From positions 139,961,328-140,025,327 of the forward strand of contig CM043700.1 in NCBI GenBank assembly GCA_023935145.1: a DNA stretch of 64,000 nucleotides, read 5' to 3'. Source of the stretch: Bretschneidera sinensis (lineage: Eukaryota; Streptophyta; Magnoliopsida; Brassicales; Akaniaceae). Position 1 is the first letter of the stretch, and the number at the start of each line of letters is the position of its first letter. A model generated the notes under the pieces. It had not been told where the DNA came from. It made no database searches and saw only the letters and a list, made by a program, of their open reading frames with translations. Made by a program: the position numbers and the translations under genes. Of this stretch, positions 24,436 to 39,400 are shown piece after piece.

Positions 24436-24972
24436 TCTCACACGAAACGAAGAATTGAGTCAAAAAGTGGAAGTCCTTGAGAGAAGCGAAAATTTGTTTG
24501 TGATTAAAAGGGAAAACGGGTGAATTTTCCGGGAAAATTTTCAAGGAAACATTAGCATGGGAAATGGAAAACTTGCAGCAGAATTTACTGCACGAGAACA
24601 GTCAACAAATCAGAGAGTATAGTACACAGCAAACACATGAACAGAAAGAGCAAAAATGGCTTTAAGAGACAAAAATGGCAGAAAGATCGCGAGAACCAGA
24701 AATGACAAAACAGTAGAATCCCTAATGCCGGCCTCCGATCAATATGCATTTATTATCCACATTTACATACACATTATGCAGTAATATATACATACACGTG
24801 TATGTGTATGTATAGATCTGTACGTATATGCTCGAGAGAGTTCACCTTAGAGATCGTAGTAAAAGAGAGAGCACAATCAGCACCGAGACGCGTGCGCTTC
24901 CTAGAGAGAGAAAGTGAGGGTTTCTAGAGAGAGAGAGAGAGAATTAGGGTTTGGCTTTTGTGGTGGTGTTTT

Positions 24973-24987
24973 GGGGGGGGGGGGGGG
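24973..24987 (+). repeat. 15-base G homopolymer
   Basis: Fifteen consecutive G bases, followed by AGGGCGCG and preceded by a (GA)n tract at about 24927-24943. It reads as a C-run on the strand of the TPD1-like gene, about 1.1 kb upstream of its ATG. The exact count may be an assembly error. Confidence 0.85.
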
Positions 24988-27497
24988 AGGGCGCGAGATT
25001 CGAGCTACCAACATATGAGGCAGAGGGTGTCTGTCTGTGGGTCATTTATGTTGAGTAGTTATGTAGTAAAAAAATTTAACCATGGTTCAACAGGTGCACG
25101 TGGCGAGTTAAGCTATGATGATGGTTACGGTGATTAGCTAACTACAGCCTTCACTGGAATTTTTGGGGGACGTTACAGTATTATTCAGGTGCATGAGTGG
25201 GCTATGTGGGGTCAGGGACAATGTCACGTGTGTTGTGGCTCTTGCTCAGATTTTTGTTATAGGTTGTACGTACTACTGTAATACTACTGCAAGTATATAG
25301 TTTTTATGGAATATTATTCATTTTTTAAGAGATTCATTTACACGCGCCTTAATGACATAAGGATTTCCTTTTCCTTTCTTTTTCTTTTTTTTTTCTTTCT
25401 ATTTTTGGGCATTATGATCCAAATAAATTAAAAGATGGGTTTGTCCAGACAGAACACATTGCATGCATAAGGAATGGAGTGTTGGTTTCTGAAACCTTTT
25501 GTTTTGTTTATGCTACTGAAAATGTTAAAAAGCACAGTGAGTCGCACAGCTTCCCCTTCAATGCCTTATCAGAAAGTTTTTGTCTTGGTGGGTCAGTGAA
25601 ATAACAGAGAATTTCCTTACCATTACACTTGTTTTACACTTTTGACCAACTAAATAGAAAAAACTCATTAGACAAAATGGTTCTTTCTTTCAATTCTTTG
25701 TCCTTTTTGTCTTTCCGTTGATACCAAAAATATTTATATGATGCTGGAACCAAATTGGGAGATTCCCCAAGTCATATATGGTGAGGATGCAACTCAATGT
25801 TGGATAAAACTTGAGAAGAAGATGGACAAGGTAGATAATGTGTTAAAAATCGTAAAATTGTCACTGGATAGAAGAGACTTAAATGAAAATGTTGCAGGAG
25901 TACTCTAGTCTAGGATGTTTTGCCTTCCCCTACTACTCTTAGGTATTCTCTTTATTACAGTGACTACAATTGGACAATAAACAGTGTGTGTTTCCTTTTG
26001 CAGGTGGAGGGATGCCATCAATGCAACAGATGTCGCTGCCAATTAATGTTGGTGTCGTAGAGAATTGCCTTGCATGCCTGGACACCACCAATGGTCAAAG
26101 ATCAATGTGGGCGGGCAACAACCGATCGATCAAACCAGTCACTGTAGCCAATAACCTCGTTATGCCAACTTACCGAGTACTACTGTCATAACATATAGGT
26201 CAACCTCACGACAAATATTGTTCCTCTATACCAAAAATATTACCATTTGTGTGATATGTCCATATCCTTTTTGTTGCTATGTTCTTGTTTAGAGTGTTGA
26301 CTAACGTCTCATTCACTCGGCTCTTTTTTTTTTTTTTCCTGGACGAATGGATTACACGAAAGAATATAATTTTTTTTATCTCTTATTTCAAATTTTGGAT
26401 GTGATTGAGATTTGAATTCAAATTTATTTATTTTCGATCTAAATTATAATAAAATCTATAATCTTTTATATAGAATTCCTACCATGCATAATTGTAGATT
26501 CTATCCTTATTTATCAAATATAAAAATGAATAATGTGAGGATTTCTTAGCTAGGAAAAAAAAACAAAAAATTAGTGAATTATCTACTCCAATTCGTTAAA
26601 TCTCGTTTGCTAATAAATTATACGTAATAAATTTTATAAATCAATTAAATCGTGATCATTTTTATGTATATTTTATCAAATATAAGATTAAAGCATCACA
26701 TTTTATCTTTATCTTATCTTCTCTTAATCCAATCTACCAAACAAGCACAAATGATACTTGACCTAAACCCACCTCAAACCCCACAAAATAAGATAGGAAG
26801 ATGGAGTATTTTCTTAAACTTCCATTGTTTGCTTTGGTACTCTCTCCTCCCATTCAAATCCCATCTTCCCCCGCGACTTTAAAAGAGTGAAGGAGTCTTA
26901 TCCCTCATTTGAGTCCCACCGGGCAAAACTGGTCATATTGTCAGTTTGGCAAAACAAATGAAAATTGAATTTACTCAAAATTTGTTCTTTTTTTATTATA
27001 GCAGCGATATGTTCTATCATGTATAATACTGTGCCAATAAACTGTAAATATCCAAGTTTGCAGTGCAAAAGAGCTGAATTCCTTCACATACAAGACAATA
27101 CATGATAAACGCAGAGATGTGCTCCCTAGCACAGATGAAAGAATATTGATGATGTAGAACATGTCTGAAAACTCATGTTTCCATACAGATAGCGCAATGA
27201 CAAAGTTTCTAATCTCAAATCTGGCTTACATGATCAAGCAACTATACAGTCCTTGTGCTTTTAGCCTTCTAAATTTTTTACACAACCTATTTTGCATAGC
27301 TGACATCCGGAAAAAGCAGTTGACGAGAGGTCGCAGTTAGTAGAACACACAGCGAATGACTCTACTCCTATAATAGTTAACTCTGGCAGATGAAAGCTAT
27401 CTTTTAGCCAAGTCATCAAGAAAAAACTGGTTGCCTGTGATGCCAAAAGCACACCAGACGGAAAAAAATCATTGGATATCACCATTAACACTCTTCC

Positions 27498-30400
27498 TCA
27501 ACGTTCTTGTTTGCGTTTGGGAGACTTCATCCACTCCAGCAGCTTAACCTTCTCAAGCAACTCTTGGATCGTATTAGATGCGTCCTACATCAACAATACC
27601 CATGAGTTTTGTCCTATTCCAGGAAAGATATGTATTACCAAAGGAGAAATTTTGAAAATGGACTAAGTAGCAGGAAAGGGGCGTTCATGGGTGGAACCTT
27701 TAGCTTTTTCCTCAAATTTTCCTCCTCTTTGTCTCGCCGATCCCTCTCCTCTGAGAATATATCAATTAAACTTTCTTGTTCCTTGTTCAATTCATCAATT
27801 TTCTGCTTTGCCACTTCGAGCTGTAAATGACAGGCAAGAATAAACAAATAAATTTAAAAAAAAAAAAAACTTAAATAAGAAACAGCATGTTAAATAATCT
27901 TCGGCCACCAGAATGAAAGCATTGATAAAATGCTGTATAATTATCTATTAGAGGAATCAAAGGCAGTGTACTGATTAGGGGAACATGCAAAGGATCAAAA
28001 GCCCCAACCAGAAAATACACAAATCAAATATCACTTGAATTGCAGCAACTCCCAGGATTTAGAACTCAAGTCCAATATACCCAATAGAATGCAAAGGTGG
28101 TAGCAGTCAAGCAATAATTCCACTTAAGAATCGAGCAAATCATAAACAAAACCATCAGCATTTGATGTGCATGCACACTTAAAATTCCATTTCTTCCCCT
28201 CTACCACCACATACCTCAGTTTCAAGTGATTTGCACCGATCTCTCTCACACTGAGACTCCTCCTGCAATTCCTGCAGAAGCTCTCCCCCATTTCTCTCTA
28301 ATCTAAGATAATAATAAGAAACATTAGGTACAAACGAGGCCATGAAGCATGGGAGCAAACATGAAGCTCAACACTTAAATTTCACGGAGGTAACGTAATT
28401 ACCTTGCTCTTAGTTCATGATTCTCTTGTTTCAACTGATCTAGAGTACATAAATCAGAGTCAGAAAGGGAATGTTCAGAACCCTGCGAGTCAAACAAAAG
28501 GTGTTAGAAGTACTCTAGTGCAGATATCATTAGAACATTCATGCAACCATGAATCTTTCTATCCAAAAGATGAACTCTCTCTCCTTGAGCTAAATACAAT
28601 CACAAGCAGAAAACACTTTTAAAAGGTATGGAATGAAATGACTGCATACACCACACCACGATAAGGTATTAAAGAAAGTGATGTTATTGCATCATTCTCG
28701 TTAGCTAAAACAGGATCCACATGTAAACTTCCATGATACTTTAAACAAAGTGATGCAAAACAGAACTATAAACGAAAAGTGATAAAGCCTAGAAATGACC
28801 TTTGATCGCAATCGTGTGACCGGTCCAACAGTTCTTCCACCTGATGGAGATTCAGTGTCTTCCAAGTATGAAACTGAACGAGTGATATATGACCCATATT
28901 TCACAAAAGATTCCCTAGCAGAAGATGTCTTTTGACTTGTGCCATTAGCTTGTCTCTCAGGTTGCACGTCATCATCACTGACATCCTCCACATGAGGCGA
29001 CAATGGCTCAGAAGATTTTCCTCTTCTTCCAGATTTTGTGGGAGTCTTTGTCCTGTTATTGCCTTTGCTGGTCGAAAGCCCATTTCCATATCCACCAGAC
29101 ACTGCTTTGGAAAAACTTTCAAATCCTTTTCCTCCCTGCTTCTCATTTGAGCGTGAAAAGAGTTTGTCACCTGATATTGGTGTCTTGCTGTTAGTGGGAG
29201 TACTCTTCTTTTTAGATAGATTATGATGATAATCAGGAGAGGTTCCTAAAAGTCAAAGACATTTGTGAGAGATGACAAGTGTAATGCAACAAGACATTAT
29301 GTTCGGTGGAAAGAGCAAATACTGAAATCAATGCAAGGTTTATACCTCCATTTGCAGACTCACTGATTTGATTTTTATTTCTGCGTGGAGCATAGCCAAT
29401 TTTGTGGCATTTGGAACACCTGGATGAAAAATGGATAGCTATTAGCTATTTTTTTATAAGTAGCTATCAGCTATTATTAATGATTTAACCTATAAAACAA
29501 CTGAGAGTCTAGAAGCAGTCATTAATAGTTATAATTATAAGGAGAGACAAAAACCAACCAATAATTCTTTTGCATCTGTATTAGTCGTGCCTCAAGTCTT
29601 GCAAGAGCTGTTGTACGCTCAAACCCCTGCTTATCATGAGCTGGTTCAACAAAATTAGCTTCCAAGACACCTATCAGCAGAAATGAAGCACATCAGTACA
29701 GAATGAGTCAGCTAATTAATAAATCAGAAGCTTCAGTGCAAAAACAACACCTATAACTCCACGCCCATCACTCCCTGCAGCGTTCCAAATCCTCCAAAAT
29801 GGCTGACAAAACAACAAAAGTTCAACATTATGTGGGCAAGATTCCCAGATTTTAAAGTGTATGCACATAATTGCACAAGTAACTGTAAAATGTGTACTTT
29901 ACCTTCTCTTTCAACTCTTATGCATAAACATGTCTAAATGTGCGAAATTTTTAAGTTTATGTAATTTTGGCCACTGCTCTAATAAAAGATAATTTACTCC
30001 AAAAGCTTAAAGCTGAAGCTGCAACATATTTCAAAACAATTGGCCGAGGAGGCCTTGTCTCAATGGTTAAGGCTGAGGCCTTGGGTCCTAAAAAGGAAAA
30101 CATATTTCAGTACATTCAATGTTTCCCACCATCGAATGCGACATTATTTCTTATATCTTACTAAAGAGATAAATATCACTTTCGAGCTTGCAAGTTCAAC
30201 AGCAATATCAGCATAGCAATTCTTATTGACTTCAACATTGAGATTCATATGATAACCATCTATTGATAGAGTGATTAAAATATCTACAAAAATAAGCACC
30301 TGGCAGCCAAAATTACAACCACACAAGAAACATTAAGGGTAAAAAAACATAATATCTTCCCCAAACGAAGGCGAAAAAGACAAAATCAACCAATAATTGT

Positions 30401-33400
30401 CAATTTTTTACAGGATGCAATATGCATGTACATATCATTATTCCAAAATGTATTTCATCATCATATCACAACTTTCATGAATCATACCATAAGCTGCCTG
30501 TATCATAATATATAATACAGTTTATTTAGTTAATTGTTCTAGTTTGCTAGATGGACAAAAAAAAAAAGATGAGATATAATACCAACTTTTTTCTCAATCA
30601 ATAAATTTAAGTACATGTTACACTTGTTCAGGGTTTTCTTTATGCTTTATTAGTCGAATTAAAGACCGTTATTTTCTTTCCTTTTCGATAAAGTATAAGG
30701 TTTCTCCCTCGGAAATTGGAACTGCAAGATATTCTTCCCAATGTATGTTGATTGAACAAGCGAAGACTCCTATCAACTTCTTTTTTTGACAAGTAAATAC
30801 TCCTATCAACTTCAGCAGTGTGCTATTTGTTTTTCTTTTCTTTTCTTTTATTTCTTCCTATGATGGTTGAAAGGGGGAAAAGGACCATGATGACTATGGA
30901 ATGTCATTTTCTCTTGTGATAGACGAATTTAAAGTTTGATGGCAGACCTATAGCAAAAACATAAAAAAAAAAAAAAAAAATTGTCTTCCATAACAAAGCA
31001 ATACAACAAAATGCCTTTGTTTCTTGAATTCATTTCTTTTAGACTCTACCCTTCAAAGTTATGTAACAAATGCCAGTCTTATCTCTTCGGCAGTCAATAT
31101 ACTTCATGAAACTAATTATATCTCATTATATTCATAATAACCACCATAAAGTTGTCGCTTTTCCTTATTATTATGAACCTCTTTCATTAATAATGTCCTA
31201 AATTGTTAAGTGCATCTTATCATACACAATATCACCATACCATACAGGTCTTAAAAAAAAAAAAAAAAAAAAAAAAAGACATACTAGACTTCTCACCTGT
31301 GGCAGTTGACAACCAAGAAATGCCTTTTTGTTAAGGTAAGTCATAAAGGAAAGGGTGTCACCATAGTACTTGATAAACAAGAAAACAACTAATCACAATC
31401 TTTCAATGAAGTCAACATTAGCAGCAAACAACTTATTGAGGAGGACAATTAAGTAAAAATGGTCTTCGCAAACATTACAACTTCTTTCGATATCAAACAA
31501 AAGTCAATACCTAAATACCCGGTTCTGCATTTCATTTATCATATAAGCACAAGCAACATATTGTTTCATTTACATTTTTGGTAGCAAACCTTTCCTTTCT
31601 GCCATGTAAGCAGTCACTGTACTGCACAGGGGCGCTTAATTTTAGGTCTACACCTTTTATTCTAAGAGTATGTTAGACAAACACTTTTAACACTTCTGAT
31701 GCATTTTTGTTTGGTGCGTAGGCTTCACAAGAATAGAAAAAATTTAAAGCTCATCAACTTTGTGGGCAGTTATTGGGCTGATGGTATATTATGCCTACCA
31801 TCTAAGTGGATCTCCATACGACATGTTCAGTTTTACATTGGCATAGACCTTTTTCCCTATTTTCTTTATTGCTCAACCCTTGCCTTACCAAGGGCATGGT
31901 GCCACTCAGCCAACAGGCCACTGGCGTAAAAACACCTCACAGCCTACTATAATCAGTAAGGAAATGTTTTGGTATTTTAAACAAAAATAACAAAGATTAT
32001 ACAGTAGTATATCAATGAGGTTCAAGAATGCTAGATAACAACTAATCAAGGTGCTTATAACTTAATCATAATATCACAATGATTGATGATCTCAAGCTAA
32101 ACTCATTGAAAATTCACCTGGCACTAAGAACCCCACAAGCATAAAATAGAAAGATAAAAAATAGTAAATTATTCATGAATGCGTGTTTCGTATATAGGGA
32201 AAATGACATGAATATGCAATTGGTGTCACACAGAATATCGTTTTTAGCACAGCATACCTTAATGAGTCGGTTTTTGTGGTAAACATTGAATCCTTGAACA
32301 TCAATGTGAAATTTAGCATCCTTCACAAACCCAATAGTCACATCAGCAGACATCTGATGACAAAAAATGCATTTGATTAGCATTAAATTAGCAGAGATGT
32401 ATTAATGGGAAGGCACTGAAAGTTATATCAAAACTTAATGATACGGGTATTACATTCAAATCCTTGAGAACCCCATCAGCACCAGGCTGCGGCCGATATG
32501 TAACCCTGTCAGTCATCATCATATCATTTACTATGTTGTGGTGCTCAACATCTTTCCCTCGAAGAATGATTCGGAAGCTAGGAGGAAGTCTTAGATAGAG
32601 GATTGATGCATAACTCTGGGAATTGGCATGGAAAAAGAAACATTAAAAAAAATATAGTAATAAAATGAATGACCCTGCAACTTCAAGCGAATCAGAAGGT
32701 CATATTTAATTCTATTCAAAGTACAGCTTCCATCCTCTTCCTTTTCCAAACTTTCAGAAAATGATGCAATCAAAAACTGCCACGTAGTATGTGGAACTAA
32801 CAAATTCATTGGAAGAGTGGTTACTGACATTAGACGGACGGTTTTGATTGTGTCCTTTTCTCAAAGGATCGAAGTTGTAATCTTCTATTTTAACTATATT
32901 TTTCTTCCTGTCACACATAATTAAGCAAAATTCAAAATAAATCATTTTTTAAATGGTTAGCAAAAATTCAAACTGATGTAACTAGGGCATGCAAAGATCT
33001 TCATCTACTTTAACACATTGTAACAATATCAGGAAGAAGATGAAAGAACTGAAAATTATATCATTTCAATCATACAAAACTATGAAGCGGCTTTAGTTAC
33101 CCTTAATGAATGTCTATAAGTCAGGAAGTGTCTAGAGTTGGGGTACTCTCTAGCCATTTGTATATTCTTCTCATCCCGGTTGACACCTCTAAGTTGGATA
33201 TCCTGCCAAGCCAGACCATAAAAACTAACCTCAGAGAAAATTTTGTTCAAAAAATTACATTTGATATCTCAATCGCAAAAGAAAGAACATAATCCACAAA
33301 AACATATAGTTTTTTAAAGTAGAAAGATATAGGTTATTGGAGACATACATGGGAATCAGCATCAAAATCAAGTTCCAACAATCCTTGGTCATCCTCCCAA

Positions 33401-36400
33401 AGGTTATATATGATTATGCGTGTACCATGATCCTTCATAAGATTAAACTACAAGCAAAGAAAGCAATAATTTAATCACAAATAAATAAATAAACAGCAAT
33501 GAGCAGGAGAAATTCAAACTCAGAAAATGAGTTCTAAAATGGATGTACACATAAATAGAAGTGCTGACAGAAAATGAAGTTAGAAAAATGTGAATGCGTG
33601 TGTTAATATTTTATGTGGACACTAATTATCATTTAAATTACAATAAGATAATCATCTCAAGTTAATTACTATGATTCATAGGCATCAAACTGCTCCCTTA
33701 TGATCTTCCCAAAGAAAAATCAATTTTACTTGAACAACACACAATGAACATGGACCTTTTTTTAACAAGTAATTATCATTTAAATTACAATAAGATAATC
33801 ATCTCAAGTTAATTACTATGATTCATAGGCATCAAACTGCTCCCTTATGATCTTCCCAAAGAAAAATCAATTTTACTTGAACAAAACACAATGAACATGG
33901 ACGTTTTTTTAACAAGTACCATGAACATGAACTTTTGTAACCTATTTCATTCTCAAAAGCCTCGTTACATAAATACCATCAAGAATTCCCAAAAATTTTA
34001 GAATAGAAGTTTCGTTAGACAGACATTTAAATTACTGCAAACTTCATGGTTAGTAACAACTAAATTTTATGGCCTTTTTCCCCCATTTGGCGAGGGAGTG
34101 ATTCAAAGGGAGAGTCAACCATAAAGCAGCCATTGGTCACCTACACGTGACAATGACAAACTAGCTAAATACTCCCCCCTCACGGGCAGGGAAACAGAGA
34201 ATGACAAATATAAACATAATTACAAATGTTTTTTTCCTGAATTAGGTTTCCTTTCTAGATATACTGGCATACATCTGGCCTAACTGAACTTCACAAAGAA
34301 TAGAGTATGTCATGCCTCCACAAAATAGTATAAGAGGGATTTGCAACAAACTATGACAAACCTCACCAATACTTCACCCCAATGCCAGTACCAGCTTTAG
34401 GAAAAGATTTTAATAGAAGCAAAAATGTCGGTATTTCCAACAAAAAATTTCCTTGGCCCTTTTATGCTTCCTACTGGGATTGCATTCTACCTTTTTTTTA
34501 TCCAATGAGATACACCATATTGACCATGAGAAACGCAGTAAGCTTGAACCAGAAAAGGTTGGAGAATATTGACATGAAGTGGACAGCATATTGTTTAACT
34601 TGTTTCTACCCAAGAAGAATAAGTAATTACCTGACGAAGAAGGTCTGCTTCACTGGAAAATGGAGACCATTGAACTATTGTTTCGACATTTCTATTCCAA
34701 TCACCAAGAGAAGATCGTATCAATTTGTTCCATTCACGTCCTCTTCTTTCATAGTCAAGCTTTACATTTAATTTAACACAAGAATAAGATTAGAGGCACA
34801 TAACTAGAACAAAGGTTCCGCAGTAACTTAACAAATATAACAAAAATCATATCATTTCATGGTCAAGACACAGAAAATTAAGTGACAAACAAGTGAAAGC
34901 AAGCAAATCATAGTTACTACAGAGAACCATGGACTCCATATGTTAAACCTGCAATCAAGATACGAATAAATGACCCAATCTTGAGATTCCTCTACATGTA
35001 ACACTCTCAACGTATAGTTTTTTCTATGCAGCCTGTGACTCAACAAGGTGGCTCAGTAGACTCACAGCCAATGAAAAAATATTAAGGCCATCATCTTATA
35101 TTTTGATCTTAGGCCACGGAATTGCCAAGGAGAAACATCAAAAATTGACACCACTGCATATTCAAGAATGAGATTCATTCCCTAAGAGAGGCACACTAAA
35201 TTATTCACCATTACGAAACAAGGAGTTTCATTGTATAAATGAGCCTGGGTTCAGGGTTAGGTTTCACCTCTTTCTTCCTCTCTTGTGTGTTTCTTGCCTG
35301 GGGATTCCGAAGAAAATATGGTTCTTTAAAGAGTTGTTTAAATACTTAATATGCAAAGATATCAAATAGTAAATCACAAGACATATCTGACAAAAATTTG
35401 AACGCACAAGTTTTTTTTATGGGTAAAATGGACGCACACACCACTCGAACCTGGGTGCACCCAGGGCCTCAACCTTAACCATTGAGCCAAGGCTTCACTG
35501 GCAACAACCCATTAAGTTAAGGCTTACAAACCATATAATTTGGCTTCTTGTACAAAATCAGTTAAGTTCTAATAGACATTAATTGAAATACCAACCATGG
35601 ATATCGAACAAAATGTCAAGAGTATGTATTAATTCTAAAAGACTTTCAACTCTCCTGGGCTAACCCACCACCACCCTCCCTCGTCCTGTCCCTGTAAAGA
35701 TAGCGTTTATAAGATAAGTTTCCTCTGTTTTTACATCATTGACAATTTTCATTCAGTTGTTACCAGATTTTTTTTCCTTTTTCTTACAATAAGTTTCATC
35801 AGATTAATGCCTCACCTAAGAGGGGGCAAAACTACTAGTATTTTGCTTTCATCTCTAAGAAATGATAGTAATAAATAAATTCAAACCCAGCCCCAATCAA
35901 AACTTTGCAAAAAGTCCAGGTAAACTTGGTCTGATTCCCCTGATTTTTAGAGATATATTCCCTGTCCAAGCTCAAACGGGAATGAGACAAGCTCACTAAA
36001 ATGATTTCAAGAATTGATTAGTACCAAGCTGCACGATTAAGATTTAAGACCAAAGTCTCACTAAAGTAGCACTGTTTCATGAACATATCAGCACCAAGCA
36101 TATTTATCAAATATTAAACTCAGCTCAACTCAACAAGGCCTCAATTGCAAAAACTTTAGTAACTTATCAGTTCTACCTTTAGGAATAAATGAAAAGCATG
36201 TAAGACCATTCAATAGTAAGGCCAAGCGTGACCGCGGGTTTGTATAGCCCAGCGGTGTCCCTCCTTGTGAGGTAATGTCCCAAGTTAGATTCGGGTTGCC
36301 GGCATTACACTCAGAAAAAAAATAGTAAGGCCAAGCACATGGTCAGCATGGCACCATGAAAAGAACAAGCATCCAGGCATATAAGTCAAAGCACAAAACC

Positions 36401-39400
36401 AATGGTTAAAAATCAAGAATTCACAAGCAATTACTCCTTCCGTCCCATAATAGATGTCCTCATTTCCATTTTAGGATGTCTCAAAAATAATTGTCGTAGT
36501 TTTTTACTGATAACTCGCAAGCAATCAGTTATGCTTAACAAATGCACATATATTGTTTTTGTACAGATTAAGGTTCAGAAGAGTCTATTTACCAGACCAC
36601 CACATTATTCTGAATGAAAATAATGTGAGCCATCGTCATAAAGTGATCAATGATAAATCCTTGAATACACAAAAACTTTTAATCACTACTATATTACCAT
36701 GGGTACTACAATATCTTCCTTCCCTGTTGTCCTCAAAAATGTGTATGACAGCAATCCAATGCTCTGTGTGGGACTAAAAGCAAACACCAAATAAATAAAT
36801 TATTCTCAGCACTACCAAAAAAAAACACAAAGCAAAATGATTTCTCTAAATTCCTGATAAAAACAACAATAATCAGCAAGTGAAACGAAGAGCTAATAAA
36901 GATCCATGCAAAAGAATAGATATTTTCTCCACAAAAATACCAGAAAATAAAGATTCTCCTAAACAAATAATTGTCCCCTTTTAATATACTTTCGAAACAC
37001 AAGACGTAGTCTTGAAATATTTTATCTTGTTTGCCTAATTGAACCACAGTTTAAACTATTAGCATCCAACTCTGGAAAAAAAGTTATCATCCAACTCCAG
37101 TCCCAAAGTTTTCCCTGGACAGTCTTCATTATCAGCATTTTTGGATTAAATGCCACTCAGAAGATTTTATAGAAGAAAATTATGAACTAAAATACTTCAA
37201 AAAAATCTTCTCCTATTTTTGATAGAAACTTTGGAAAACTTTTGTCCTCTGCTTCAAGGTAATTAACTAAATAAAGTTCTCAAGAGGACACAAGTCACAA
37301 CCATTTATACCATTACTTGAAAACAAGTGGCCCCTGTTTATAAAATAAATATTTTTATGATATTAATTGGGTAAGAAGAAAAATAACATTACTGAAGGTC
37401 ATCAAAAGAAAAGAACTTGAAAAAATTCCTCCAAAAAAGAAAATTTGAGAAAAGAAATAAACATTGCATGTTAACCAAACTAACAAAATTATCAGTGTTT
37501 TTCTACACAGCATTCCAAAGGCTAATAATAATGAAGATTGACTTTAAACAAGAAAGCTATCCAAGTTTTTTTTTTATAAGAGGCTATCCAAGTTAATTGT
37601 GTACCATTCACCAAATTGCATAATTTTTCTCTAGTCTCAAACTGTACTCTTTGGTTTAATGTGGACTATTTTGCAAATGACATTATAATTATAAAGCTTA
37701 TATAATTTCTGAATTGTAGATAATCTCCTTTTGTACATGCATTGGCCAATGCTGCTTTTTTGAATACTAACCTTTACTTATTGGAAAAAAAGACAATCAT
37801 ATATTTCACCATGTGGTTTGGACGGAATTCGTTTTAAACATAGAGGAATTTTTCTTGACAAATTGAACCTTGTGGTTCCGTCTATTAGCAAACTGAACCT
37901 CGACATAAACTGAATGGCTTGCAATGCCGAGGTTGCCCAATAACCTTAGCCATGTATCAACTTGCCATAGTGAGGCTGTTGGACAGCCTCAACCATCACG
38001 AGTTGCAACAACGAGGCTACCCAACAATCCGTCTAAGCTGATACCAACCTCATCGTCGTAGTCTCATGATTGATGAGGTTGTCCAGCACTCTGCTATCGC
38101 AAGCTGACACGATGCGAAGGCTACTATGCAGCTTGGCCATCGCAGGTCATTCAGTTCTGACAAGAAATCGATTTCAGGGTTAGATTTGCTAACATCATGT
38201 TTGAATCATCACGAAAAATACCTCAAGGTTAAAAAAAATACTCCCAAACCGCAATTACAATTAAACCTGACATAGAATTCTTTGAATCTATTCCAAATTA
38301 CAATTAAAATCATCTGACAATCATCCTCCCATTATTCAGCTTTGCAGTAGCCAAAATATTGATACAATTACAAACGATAGAAAAAAAATATACAATCTGT
38401 GATTGGAAGAGCAACCTAAAAAAGATATAATAATAAATGATTAAAACAGATTAAACACGAACCTTTTTCCATCTTTTCCGCAACAACGTGAAAATACAAT
38501 TACATCTGCTCCAAGCCTCATGGTACTAGTTTTAAATCCATTCCCATCTGATAAAACAGGCATATGAATTTAAAGTTCTTTCTATGAAAAGGGAAAACAC
38601 ACAAATAAAATATCTCTTTAAAAGAGTAGTGATTTACACTGTCCAATGGTGTTTGGTATTTTGCTTTTTGCAGAATACCCCAGAGACATGCATTGTCGCA
38701 TTTTGTCAGGATCCATCCCACCCCCATTATCTGCAATAAAATCACAACAGGCAATCCAAGGATATGAGAAGTTATGCACATATGCATATTTCTTAGCATT
38801 ACGAACTAAATATTTTGTCGAATTTATAAAGATATTAAAGACTAAGCATTTTCAAAAATTAAAGATACATAACGCGAAACACTGCTTGAAGATGCAAAGA
38901 AATTACCCCCCCCCCCCAAACACACACAGGAAGCCTTGAATGTGAAAAATATGCATCCAATAATTCAATCTTTAGAAACATGTAACAGAAAGTATCAGTA
39001 TTAGTAATGTTGAAAGTCAAGACATCTGATGTGACATCGAGTCTGTGAACTCATCTTCGGGCTCGAAAGTTCATTGGCAGGTTCCTTTGAGAAATATTTT
39101 GGGTTCCAGTACATAAGCTAACGGAGTAGAAAAATGAAGTTTTATGAAAGGGCTATTACCTTAACTTCTATTCTTACTTTTTGCATAATTTGACCTCAAA
39201 CTTCACCACTCAACTCAATTGGTAACAAAAACTGAAAACTTTCCAGCCAGAAATGGATCCAATTTAGGAAAAGTGGGAGCACACTGCCCTTAGTAAAGTC
39301 CCAAGGACCTTTGAATTTTTTTGAGTTTCTAAAATGCTCCCACCAATATTTTTGTAAATTATAAAAAAAAAATGCTCCCACTAATATTTTTAATTTGCCC

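Larger units (their letters stand above)
23857..27497. other. TPD1-like upstream region, intergenic DNA and MORC 3' flank
   Basis: No supported coding gene. From 23857 to about 25010 is repeat-rich DNA upstream of the TPD1-like gene, with GA-rich stretches near 24030 and 24920-24945. From 25.0 to 27.1 kb is AT-rich DNA with no recognisable family. A 73-codon frame at 25970-26191 has a fairly normal amino-acid mix and follows a TTTTGCAG splice-acceptor-like string, but I recognise nothing in it. About 27170-27497 probably holds the MORC 3' UTR. Confidence 0.5.

Noticed and set aside
35405..35500. Functional tRNA gene
   Set aside because: A- and B-box-like strings are present, but no cloverleaf with paired acceptor stem could be built; the A-tail marks it as a SINE.
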